A stretch of 64,000 nt of DNA from Augochlora pura (Eukaryota; Arthropoda; Insecta; Hymenoptera; Halictidae), in NCBI RefSeq assembly GCF_028453695.1, contig NC_135778.1, positions 35,949,214 through 36,013,213 of the forward strand, written 5' to 3'. Below are positions 13,901 through 27,000 of this stretch, one piece after another. Position numbers and translations under genes: made by a program. The notes under the pieces were generated by a model. That model was not told where the DNA came from and made no database searches. It saw only the letters and a program-made list of their open reading frames with translations. The number at the start of each line of letters is the position of its first letter. The stretch's first letter is position 1.

Positions 13901-16900
13901 GTTCGAATGTTAAACGTTAAGAGCACCCCGTCGAATCGAGTTCGCGGCGAAAAAGTGTTCGATTTATGTGATCCGAACGAAAACCGCCCATTGGTATTCG
14001 AAACATTTCTCGAGGCGGTTTTTCGATCAGCCATAACCACGAAAGCGCACTTTATTTTCGCCGGTTTAAATAAACCTTATTGAATTTTGGACCGGATCGC
14101 TGAATAAAGCGACACAATAGCAGATGTTCCGATTTCAATTTGATAAGGTGACTTTTGCGCCTTCGCGGGCCAATAAATCGTCGCCGATGAACGGAAATGT
14201 AACAAACTTCTAACGAAATACGATAACGTGTCCACACGGTTCCATGTATCACAGGTTCATGTAAGTTAATGAGCAAATGGCGGTGCTTTTGACTCGTCAA
14301 GATTGGTTGCGTGTGTATACATCATTTGGCGGCATCTATTATACGTTTATAAGAAAGTTTATTAAATTAAAAATAAAACGTACAGAATTATTAAGATACG
14401 CAAGGCCTTAGAAATCAATATTTATCTATAAGTATATTATCTATATTATCTAGATATATTTTGTAGTTGATATTCAATACAAGAAATTTTCAAAATGGCG
14501 TCCATTGTAATCAATACGAGCCTGCGGGCGATTACAAAATAAAATTAAATAATATCGTTTCGTATCTCGTTAATCTTTATAATAAAGAAATTTCTTTCCC
14601 GAAAGATTCTTTCAAACAACGCGTAATTTACAAGAAAAATTAAGGCGAAATAGTTAAATGACTGGAACCGGTGCAAGAGTTGAAGCCGCGCGGATACGCG
14701 AATTCTCGCGTGAAAAGCCTCTTGGCGAGCGGAGTTTCAAATGAAATTTATTTCTCCACGACGCCCCCGATTCGACCAAAAATCCGTGGCACTCGTTACG
14801 TCGAAAAATGTCTTTGACGAGCAGTCGATGGAGTGTCTTTCGCTTTCCCCCCCCCTTTTTTTTTCTATCCCGCCGCCCACGCCGCCCTCTTCATCGCTCT
14901 TTCATTTTCGCGGCGAGCGGCAGCGCGGCGAACGCGCGCGCGCTCTCGAGTTTCAGAAGTCGATAATATGCTTTCGACACACGATCGTACCTATTCGTCC
15001 TCATTTCCACCGCAACGATAATGTACTACCCAAGCGCCGTTATCGTACATACATATTAGTTTGGTCGAACGAGCTTAGCCGCAACACACGCTCCTCCTCG
15101 AAACTAACCCCGCCTTCGCGACGACCCTTACCCGAGACCCCCTTTTCTTGTTCGACCTCCGACCGTACGGCAATCGCGACTTTCCTAGTTCATCGACGAC
15201 GAATTCCGATCCGACAAGAGCCGACGCGATCGGCGCTTCTTGCAGCGATCGCGCGGCAAACAACGTTCGGAATTCCGCATCGGAAAAGCGTCAACTGACA
15301 TGAACACTCGCTACAGAAAAAAAAAAAACAGTTCGTCCTCTTTTTCCCAAATTTCGGGTAACAACAAACTGCGCGCATTTGCAACGCTGTTGCACCGCGG
15401 CGACGTTCCCGTGTTGCAACAGCGCGGCGAAAATTTGCGTTTAACAGCACGCGAGCCGACGCTCTATTTTCGCAACAATCATTCGTCTTGTTCCTCTTTT
15501 TTCACTCGCGCCGTGTTTCCGTTTGTTTTTTCGGACGCCGCGGGATTCCGGAGGGGAGTGGAAAGTTGCGGCAAAGTCGAGAGTTTGGTTAAGACCGTAA
15601 CTGCTGTCTAATCTGCGTTAAAACATTGCGTTCGAGGCGGTGTACACAACGGCTTAGGAAACAAGCGATATTAACATAATCCCGTTACGGTTATACAACT
15701 TCGCGGAAAGAATGGTAAACGTATTTCTTAACCCCTTACCGTGCTTTAGCGAGTCAGACTTGCGATGAAGATTTTTGCCCAAACATGAATATCGCGAGTC
15801 AGACTGGCGAACAGTTACTTCGGCCAAACATAAACATCGCGAGTCGGACTCGCGAACAGTTACTTGGACCAAACATAAACATCGCGAGTCGGACTCGCGA
15901 ACAGATACTTGGGCCACCAAACATAAATATCGCGAGTCTGAGTCACGAACACATACTTGGGCGACACATACATTTCGGATCGTATTACGACTGTTTACAA
16001 ACATCAGTCTGGTCTGTTTAGCGCGCGTTGATGCGGACCGCTCGGGCCCGAGTTTCGTTGAGCTAAATGACACGGGAAGCGGTTAATGGTGAACGTATTT
16101 CTTAACACTTTACCGACTGGTCATTCGGCCATAAACATTTAGCTGAATGTCATATTTTCATTTCTATTTTGATTTCATTTATTTTATTACACGCGAGAGA
16201 TGTTTAATATTTAAAATATTAGATAATAATGTTGAAGCTTGGTGTAGTACAGTTTACTATATTTATTTCAATAATAAGTAACAATATTATTAGTTACCAC
16301 GAAAACCGATCCACAAGCTGCCGATTGTAAGAAAAAGCCGATTTACAGGTCGGTAAAGTGTTAATGGTGAACGTATTTCTTAATAGAAAACATATTTCTT
16401 AATGGAAAACTCGTCGACGTTGAGTTCCGATGAAAAAAGCTGGATCCCGTTCTTTCGACGGGTATACATTTACGATATAGTAGGGGACGCGAAATGTAAA
16501 TATTCGGAATGGGCCAGAATCAGTCGTAAAAACAACGAGACGGTTTTTCAGCTTGGAAAAATAGCTCGGAAGTGTAGAGTAAAACATGAAACTCCGCGCG
16601 GCAAATTTTTCCTGTCAATTTTTGTATTAAAAGTTGCTACCATATCGATTTTAGCGGAATCGCGTCGCGAAGGAGACATGCCGGAGCAATCGCGCAACAA
16701 TACATTCTAATGATCGCACCTCGACGGAAGAGGACTTTCACCCCCGTTCGGATCGTCGTTTTCGCGTTTCATTCTTCCGCGGCGTTGCCTGGGTCCCGCA
16801 GCGATGTTCGTGCACGGCTTTGTCGTCCGTCTTTTCGCGAACCGATTCGCGGTTCGGCTCTCTCCTCTTCGGTTCCTCGAGCGTTTTTCGATTATCGGAA

Positions 16901-19900
16901 GGAATCCGTGCTCCTCCTTGTCGCCGATTCTTCTTCATGCATATATTCAATGGGAGGAAAGAGGGAGAGAGAGAGGGGGAAGCGGCTCGTTCGCGGTATC
17001 AATTCTACGACGATCTTTCGACCCTCCAGCGAGCCGCTGCATATTAATTTCGACAATACTGCCGGGATACTTGTCCGCCGCGGTCGCCCCATCCGTTTAA
17101 CGAGCCTCGCATTACCATTCCCGGAGTCAATTTGTCAGCCGAGCGAATCCGGCCCGCGTTTCATTCGAATCGTTATTCAATGCCCGGGTCGCTGTTCGGA
17201 TATCATTTTCATTTTTCATCGCGGACCGCCGTCCGCCGCAAGTCACTTTCGCCCGTTGTCAACGCTGCCATCGCTGGGCCGCATCCAACCTCTGCCATTA
17301 ACCCCGTCGTTGCCTCATCTACCCACCTCTCCTTCCCCCCTCCCCCTCCCCCATCTCTCCACCTTCTCCTCATTCTCTCACGCGCTCGCTCGTTGTTCTT
17401 CTTTCATCCCCGTTCCTCCAGCCATTACGTGTTTGTACGCGAACGCAGGACCCGCTGCCGGCCGCTTCATCGTCGCCGGGCCACCTTTTACCGCTCCATT
17501 TGCGCTCACCTTTCATCGGAAGTAATTCCGGACTCGTTCTCTGAAATAATTGTTGCGTCGCGCCCCGGCCGCCGGTGTTGCAGCACCGCTACCCTTCTTT
17601 TTTTCTTCTTTTTTGCGGGGGAAGATTGCTCGCCTGTCCCCCGGACGACGACGACGACGCCGCGGCTCGAATGAAATTCTGCATCGCCGTTACTCGATAT
17701 CGCGCGGCATCGTTCCTCCCCCCCCCCCCCCCCCCCCCCTCGGGGTGGGGGGAAAACCGTGTTAAGCTGTAACGCGTGAAATAGCCGCCGCGGATCCGGC
17801 GTAATTGATTGTGCTACGCTTTCATATCCGCCAGACCAATGATCGAGCCCCGACGTTCTACCAGCCGCGTCGGAACCCCCGCCGCCGCTTGCACGACGAC
17901 GAAGCAACCCCGCGATATTTATGGAAAAACGTATCAATGTAATTAGAGGTTGAATGGACGTCGAGGAGTGGAAGACGCGCGTTTTGCTTTGGCTTCGATT
18001 CGCGTTCGAAAGAGCCGTTTCAACGAATAATTAAACGAATAGTCGAAGGCACGCGAATAATTTCGCGGAGCCATTGAATTTCCGTCGAGCCGCCCGTCGG
18101 GCTCACTGTATTTTTCAACGGAATATTACGCGGAGCACGAGGATTATAATTTTCCAAGCACGGATTCGTTAAATCAAGTCGCCCGCGCCGTTGTTGGTTT
18201 TTTTCCCCCCGTTCGATCGAAGCGTTTTAAAGACGAGGTGGCCGTTTATTCAACGCCCGCGTTCCGCTTTTTTCGTCGGCGACTGTTCGCGATGTTTCAT
18301 TTGATCGATGCATTTATTCGTCCGTACGTGTTCTCCGTGGGAGAGAGACGTTCAATTTTCGTGCTTAATTTCGACGACGGTCGCGTTCTTACGCGGAAGG
18401 GGGGGAGGAACTTTCACGAGAAAAGTATATTATAACACGGAAATTAAACACTGAGAAATCCTGCGTAGATAATGAAGTGCACTTAGTATACGCTAATCGA
18501 ATTTCCAACCTTAATATGAAGCGAAACGGGGCGACTGTTATTAATAGACTCCGGATTTCATCGGTAGCACCCGCGACTATTCGAAACCGGATATTGCTGC
18601 AAGTTTAATAAGGTCTTCGTTTCGCACGCTTAATGGTCAATAACGCTTTTGTATTTGCAAGATGGCACGGTTTTAGGACGGTTTATTGCCAGATGACATT
18701 ATTGCTACCGGTGATTTCTAAGCGCTTGTTAGATCTGGTTTTAAGAGGTGATACGATGACACTGCTTGACCGGTAGTCGAATGAATTTTTAGAATATCGA
18801 GTATACTAATGCAAGACTACTCTAATATACACCGAATGAAATTATGAAAACAAGATGCATATTTAAAAATATGTAATGTGTAATTAACGTCTTCGCACGG
18901 GTGGATTTTGCGCAAATGGAGTTTTTCATAACTAAATTACAATTTCTCTTAATATATATTTTCCTTAAAATTACAATAATGTAAGACTCGCATTAAATTA
19001 CTTTCCATTTTCAGTGATTTTAAATAATTTACAAAACACATATTTTAATATCCACTAAATGTCAATTTATTCGCATCGCAAACTTCAAAATATTTCTCTT
19101 GAACTTTTCCATCGAAAAAATACAGTCATTTCGTAGAAAGAATGGTTCGGGTTAGGTGCAACGTTTGAAAACTGATTTTCAAGGAACGAGCCGACCATGA
19201 GCGGATCGATAACACGTATCGAGCCTAATTGTAAGTGCCCGTGGGTATTCTGTGCGTTCTTGTGTATTCTAGGCGCCCATTGGTATTCTGTACGCATTCG
19301 TCATCAACTTGTGCAACTGTCAATAAATTAACGCACATACACGCACATACAGACACATATATGCGAATACTCATCGCAAGCATATCTGATAATTTCCTTA
19401 GTGTTGCACAATTGTTTGTCGAACGATGCATGGATGTAATAAATAATAACGAATTAAATAAGTCATTATTAATTCGTTATTATTTAATTAAGCTTATGTT
19501 GGAGCTATGGTAGAAGTCATAAAACTGTTGATTAGATCGACGATAAAAGCTGCAAGATAGTCTGTATGTTTACAGCAGAGTTGTGGTAGTTGTCTACAGT
19601 TTCAGTCGTTTAAGGTTTCTTATAGACGAACCACTTAAACACGGCTAATTAGGAGAATTATTATAGTGAGATTCCAGGAAAAATCTCCTAGGAAAATTGA
19701 GTAAAAAGTACTGTTGCTTTCTTTTGTTGCTTTTCTTTTCTGTTAAATATAATTGTTATTCCGTTATTTAAGGCGGAATAAAATTCTGTTCCCTCGTGAT
19801 CAATATTTAATCGTTCAAATTTATCTCTATTAATAGAGATAAATAGATAAAATCGCATAAATATAAATAGTTCAAATTTATCTCTATCAATAGGGATAAA

Positions 19901-21060
19901 TAGAGGATATTAATCAAATTTTAATCGTAAGAAATGATTATAATCGAAAAGGCATTTATCGTTGCAACTATGAAGAAAATGATACGGCAAGGGGATAATA
20001 CAGAATGATTTTTATGTTGCAAACGAAATTTCGTAATCCTTTCCAGTCGTATTTCTACTCTCAGTTAGGAAAACAATTTATTTTCTTTTTTCATAAAATT
20101 AAATATATTACCGTATTACATGCAACTAAACATTAAAAAGGGATCAATAAATTTTGTTTTTTCCTCTTAATCTTTCATATTACGTATTCGTGTTCGTCCA
20201 ACAAAAATTAATTCCCACCAGCGTGACACTCGCGTATAAACTCTATACCACCGCAAAAAGTTAAATGACCGTCATTTCTCTGCTTACAAATCTGACAAGC
20301 ACTTTGCACAAGCATTTCCCATGACCGTACGCAATGTTTCGGGTCCTAAACGATATCAATCTGCGACATGGAATTCATTTTTCACCGGCCCAGATAAAAC
20401 TGGATAAGTTGACGCTATTTTAGTTTTCAGGGCGCGATCTTTAAACAACAAAAATTGAAAATCAAGATTATAGACGATGGTCACTGAAAAACTGAAGTGT
20501 TTGCAAGTGTCGTCGCTTGTTAATATTTATTCAGTGGCCACCGTTTATAATCTTATAACCTAACCAATAAAATTTGCTTTGTTGAACATCTCAGATTCGA
20601 TTCAAACTTCTCCGCGCCTACATCAACGAATGATACGCAGTTCCCATGAATTTAATACGAAACGTAGCCATCATACGCCGCTAAAACGCATTATCAAAAA
20701 TCGCCGCGGTAAAAATGCGTCGCGCTTGAACGAATGGCGAAAAAGCGCGACGGATTCCCCCCGTTTCGCGGATCGCATTCCGTAGCCGTCGGGGCGTTAA
20801 CGATTGGATCGCGCGGGGCTAGTGCTCGCGTCGCGTCGGAAGCTTCACCTCGATCCCTTTAAATCGCCTAACGCGCGCTTAAAGAGTTTAGCGGGTCGGC
20901 ATTGGGGTCAGATGCGGGGTATCGCAGTTACCGCGTCGATATTTTAATCTCCGCGGGCTGGCTAGCGAACCGTCAGCCGGATCGTGGCCGTTGAAAAAAA
21001 AAAGCGGAAAACGCGGACAAATGAGAGGAAAGAGAGCCGGCGACAGAGATAGATAAAGAG

Positions 21061-21098
<38 letters not shown>

Positions 21099-24000
21099 TC
21101 CGTGGCGTGGGATGATACGGCCGAAGATACGACGGAATGTTAGCTAAATTAATTGCGCTCGAAGACAGACGGCACGAATGAATATTTATGAAAGGGCGAA
21201 TTGTTCGAGTAATTAAAAATATGTAATGTCCGGCTCTTAGGTAAATTAATAGCGCGTGGACAGTTTAAGCCGTCGGGGCTGTTTAAACTAGTGTTTAAAC
21301 TACTGTTTTTCAGCGGTAATAAGCGACGGTGTAAGTGGATTGTAATTATAATTTATCTTCACTTGATCTTTACGCAAATACCCACTGTCGTGGATCATTT
21401 TCTAAAAGTAAAAATTTGGAAGCAATACATTATCCCTTTAACTACTGCTGGCGCCTATTGCCAACAGTATTTATTTGCCTATTGGCGCCGTTTATTATTA
21501 AATTTGATTAATTATACATTGTGCAATATTTATGTTATATATTGCAAAAAAGCTTGAAATTATTGTTCGCTTCAAGTAATATTGGTTTAATGTAATAGAA
21601 TTCAATATTTTGAATATTTTAATATACTTCCTGAGAAATGCATGTCCAACGAAAAACTACGGCCGTGCCAAAGACTGCCGCAGCCAAAGGGTTAGGAAAC
21701 TATAATAACAATTAAGTCTGTTCGGGTGGGTTCGGGCAAAAGAAGTACTGAAACTGGAAAACCGAAACAAAGGTCAGCATCGCTTGCAATAGTAATAAGT
21801 AAATAAAACTGGTCTTCGCGAAGCTCCCGCAGCGGAGCGCACCTAAAATTGTCGAAGGCGCTGTCGACTTCGTAGTGTCGCAATAGCCCATTAGCCGCGA
21901 ATGTTTAGATTACGCCAAGTAAATAGCTCATCAACGGCATAAAAGAGCCTTAAATGGTACCGCAAACGTGGCCAGAGAGCGCCGCCATTCTGAATCCGGT
22001 GGAGAACCGGAGTCGGAGATACAGCGGCGAAAGACGGGGTGAAAAATTCAGTACATATCCACGTAGCGGGTTGCATGGCCGCGAACCGGCTGAAAGTAAC
22101 ACATGGGACGAATGCAAACGAGGAAGAATATGGAATGCGTCGCGCGCAGTTTGCCGCGGATGTGGTCCGTCGATCGTGAATCAATGATCGACAGCGAAAC
22201 GTATCACTGACTCGTCAAATGTTTAGAAACGCTGGATGTTTAAACAGCAAATTTCGTTGTACTTTCCATCCTCAGTTATTATTAATGATAAAGTATATAA
22301 AATTTAAATTATTAATTATGAATTAATGGTAATTTTTATCCATATTTATGCTAGCCACCTATTATTAATTATCGAATAATTTCGCTTAGCGTTCCGCGTA
22401 CAAAAAATTATCTAGAACATGCGTGAAATTATTTATTATTGCCTAGAATCCGTGTACTATTATTTTACAAGAAATAATTGTAAGTTATTAGTTATTAATA
22501 ATTAGTTATTAATAATATTATTTGTAGTAATGCAACAAGAAATGCTTTTCAGCAATAATTAATATATTAAACCATTATAAATTGCTTCCCTAAGTAATAA
22601 TAGAGTTTCAACTTCGCTGATCGTATTCGAACCGCTTCCCTTCATTTGCTACGCTCGGAAAACCTCTCGACGTTAATGGATAAGAATGCGTGTAGAGAAT
22701 TCTATCAGCGCGTGCGATCAATTATTTTGTAATTAGCAGAAATGGTCCATGTAACGATCGCGCGCGACGCGTCGTCCGATTTAAACTAACCGCAGTTAAG
22801 GTCGCATAAAACGATCCGCCTTTATTTGGCAAACACGACGATAAGCCGATTAATTATCCCGGAGAATAAATATCGGGTGGGGGGGTCGAGAATCGGAACG
22901 AATATTAATATTCTAGTTGCTGATCGCGTGGTAATCCTGCCGGTAACTCTCCGGGAATTCATTGTCGGCGTACACTCTGTTTCGCGTCCCCGATCCCGTT
23001 CGTCACGTTCCGCGGCTCTAAAGTTCGCGATTATCACCGGCGCGCGTCGGCGGAACCGCGATCGTCTCGTTTTTGTCCTTGATTTCCAAGATCTCGGCGA
23101 TTTGTTGGGTATCCAGACAGACGCCGGCAAACCTTGCGAACATCCTGGGAAACTTTCGTCTCTTATCGGGCCGCGATGTACCAAGGAAAGTGCCGGCTCA
23201 AGAAGGGATATAGACACGATTTGCTTCATGATCGCGTGCTTCGGGCGAGACGAATGAGCAGCGGAATGGCGGAGAAACATCTGGGAATCTTGGTTCGGGA
23301 TCGTAAAGCTTATCTTGCGCCAAGGATTTGCGACGGATTCGCGGGATTCCGAATAATTGTTTAATTTCTCATTCTCCTGACGCGTAGATCGTTCTTGGAA
23401 AGATAACCGGATTGGTGGAACGATTCGATCTCTCGCACGTTGTATGCGTAAATTTCATTTTTTTATTGTAGCGACACACGTTGAAGTGGCGAGCAGCTTT
23501 ATTTTCACGGAGAAATTCATCGAACGTACGGTATACTACTGGATGTAGCGAATTAAGAAATGTAAGGAGTTATTGCAATTTTAACATCTCTAGAGGACAT
23601 GAACAAAGTGAAAAAATAAATTACAAAAATCTCTCAATGCTGACACAAAAGCTGTTGTCGATTTTAAATGCCTTTTCGTTTACTCTCTTTCCAAAGATTG
23701 TAATTTAAAAATAAAGTAAAAAAAAGTGGAAAGAGAAAAAATATGTTGAAAGTCTACAAGTCCCTGCTACATTTACATGTTCCATAAAGTGTTAATATCT
23801 AAACATATCGTACGTGGCGATAAACGCAGCAGCCAGATCGATGGACGACACAATCTCTCATTAACACGTAGGAAATTAAAAATTACCGTTTACGCAATCG
23901 CGATAAAACAATCGGGGATTCTTTAATCTCCGTTTCTCCCTTCGCTCGCCCTCCCCAACGGTGTAATCAGCAACATCCGCCGCTTCCACACCTCCGACTT

Positions 24001-27000
24001 CACCCATCGAGTCCAATAAACCGCGTGCGAGAAGATCCCGAAGCGGTGACAGATTTTCTCTCGTTATCTACGTCGTTCGCACGGCCGTGACATCGTTTAA
24101 AAACTGCTCGGCTAATAAACGCGTCAAAGTGTTCGGCCAATGGACCGTCTTTAACCTTTGCCGAGCCGGTTTAATTGACAATTTGTCTGCAAGACACGCT
24201 CGCTGCTGACGCTCGGATCACCGAAAACGATCGAAAACTCGGTCGATCGAATTTACGTGTTGCGAGATCGGCTACGTCGCTGACAATAGTCTTAATTATA
24301 AACGATCGCGTCGTCGACGTTGGCAGAATAGGTGCTGTTGCCGAAACAATGGAATACTTAGGCAGGTAAACGACGCGGTGCTACAACGACTGTCTCCGAC
24401 TATGGTTTTCTGCGTCTGTTGGTCGCAAACAATGCGCGTCAGGAATGCAAGATGGCCGGGATATTGACGTGTCACGAGGCGCAGCGACGCCCGGAATCAT
24501 TCGTCGCGACTACTTTTTCTCAAGTCCCCGATTTCCAATTTCCTTCCACGGGACAGCGTTTCCTTCGCTCGTCCCGGAAACGGGGCCGGGCCAACGATTT
24601 CCACTCTCGACGAAGAAACAGAACGTCGTGGCAGCCGTTAAACCGGCAGAATCGGGCACTTCCGGTTCCCCGCGATCGACCCGCGATCGACGACCCGGGC
24701 TGTCCCGCCCTTTGACGGCACGGGCTACAAAGAAAAAAAACAGACAAAAAAGAGAGAGAAATGGAACATTGTACATTAGCTGCAGCGTTAAGTGGCTCTT
24801 CGATGCGTCGTGCACAAGCTTTCTATTCTGGAAACTGGGGCGAACCGTATAATTTCTACGCGAAAATGCTCGCACTCGTCGCCGCTCCATGGCCGTCGTC
24901 TTCGCTTTATCTCTTCTCGTCGAATTTCATAGAAGACGGGACCGTGTACCATATTTTTGGACACATTGTTTGATGAACGCGGAAACTTCAAAGGATGTTT
25001 CACTCGACGTTTCTTTCGTGGACCACGGGAAGTCTAGATTTCAATTTTCGTTTCTTTCTATGCATTACTGTCGCGAGAGAGGAAGAAATGATAAATAGAT
25101 GCGCAGGAGACGATTTTATCGAGCCGAACTTGAGATGTACACTCCACTCGAGAAGTATCACGACGATTACTGAAAATGAAAGTGTCATAATTTGTTAGAT
25201 TTACTTCAAAGTTAATTATATTAAAAGGTGACAAGTGTAATACCTTGATATAACAAGTATACGAATGTATTTTACGCTGCAATGAAAATGTTGAAGAGCA
25301 ATACGTAGACCGCATCGCCATCTGGTTAATAGTCACTACCGTAGATTGTGACCCCTCTCATATTAGACTCTTTGTGGAGAACCACCTTTTGTTTTATCTT
25401 CAGTTCGCTTGTAACGACGCTAATGATCGCATGATTAAACGTAACCTCTTATAGTTCAGACACGTGTTTCATTCACGCCCTCTGCACTCGTTCTCGCTAA
25501 AAGAAAATAAGTTCTTGTCGTTAAGGTTATGTCAAGTACACATCCACCGCGTTTTTATTACCTTCCAAAATTTGTATAACCTCGACGCATTTCAAGCGAT
25601 GATCGAGCACAGTTTACATCGAACGACGATTTCGAGTCGAGTGCAACGATCGAAGGATGCTTCAACGAGTGTGTCGGTACAGTGACATCGATCAATATTT
25701 ATAATTTGCGGCACGCTACAGGAGCTTCGCAATTACCCGAACCCGTAATGTACAACGGGCAAACTACGAATTTTCGACTGGTAACCAACACTCGAAACCG
25801 TGAAGATAAACACGGAGCGTGATTGGCGAACTTATTTGCCTGTTATACGATCAACACGGTCAGCTTCTCCCGTTTCGCATGAAGCGCGTCGATTGAATTT
25901 TTTTTTTTGTTTGGTCGAAAAGCGCCAACAGTCGGTGATTTTGTAACGAATATCAACAGGTTTGTCTTCGTAATCGTGTATTCCGGTCACCGAATTGCGG
26001 GCTGTTCCACGCCTATTCGATTCTTCGACGGGCAAACGTGAAACTGAAAAACAGCGTCGAAATGAATTTAATATATTAACGCTTTACCGACCGGTAGCCT
26101 ATAAATGGGCTTTTTATAGGCTAACCAATAATTTGTTATCTATTGTTGAAGTAAGAGTGCTAGAATGTACCTTTCGTGATGAATAAAATAAGTAAAATAG
26201 ATGAAATAAATATTGTTTGATACTAATGTTATGAAAATTAGAAAATGTTAGTGTATTTAATTACCCTACAATGGCATAAATGATCGAATGACCGGTCGGT
26301 AAAGTGTTAAATGAAATTTTGAGTCGGCAGAGTGCGTGCTATTTTCTTTTTTATTCGTAGGTGGTAAATAATTTGATTAATATCCTTTTTTTTAGAAAAA
26401 TCTATAAATCTAGTACGATTTTTACTCAAATTGATAACGTCGAATTAAGAATACACGGGAAATTTACTGTAACCAGCAACGAAGGTTTACTTCTTCGCTT
26501 AGAGTTGCATCAACTTAAATATTACACAAGGATCAGAAGGTATCGGAGTGCATAGTAGTCCAGAATTGAGCAAAGAAAGTGCCTACTCTTAGTCCGTGAA
26601 TAAAAGATCAACTTCCCCGATGCGAGATACGTACAAATATAGTAAAATGGTAAGTGTTCTAGCGGTGTTGTTAAGAAACAAATAACACAATAACATTGAC
26701 ATAACCTCAACATTGCGTGCGGTTAAGCGGGCATTCATTTATGAACATTAGTGGCGCCATGTCGAAACGCCTCACGCGTTTTCCACTTCTTCCTCCGTTC
26801 GTTATTATTAACACTAAACCTAGTCGGCCAAAATGACCGATTCCACACTTTTTCTTTTAGAATTTTTTAGACTATAAAGAATTTTACATACGAAATTATT
26901 AAATGGATATCGAAAATGAAGCAGAAATTATAACACAAATGGCAGAAAGTCTAAATAAATCCAGTCTTGATATTTTTCTAAAGCAAAACGCGTAGCCACT

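Noticed and set aside
14741..15611. 185- and 123-codon plus-strand frames.
   Set aside because: Composition-driven open frames inside an intron, with no motif or splice signals.
15775..16086. Repetitive frames on both strands over the minisatellite, at first sight a repeat protein.
   Set aside because: The unit is close to a multiple of three, so stops are avoided on both strands. The repeat is part of a TTAA element.
16710..17674. 271- and 180-codon plus-strand frames.
   Set aside because: Pro/Ser/Arg-rich low-complexity translations of a pyrimidine-rich intron block; frames overlap in every register.
21436..21695. Possible further TTAA element (CTTTAACTACTGCTGGCG ... GCAGCCAAAGGGTTA).
   Set aside because: The ends match only partly and the right end is not TTAA, so I could not separate it from decay or chance.
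22822..23280. Open frames of 152 and 143 codons on opposite strands.
   Set aside because: Both strands are equally open and neither is recognisable. The block is more likely non-coding CpG-rich DNA.
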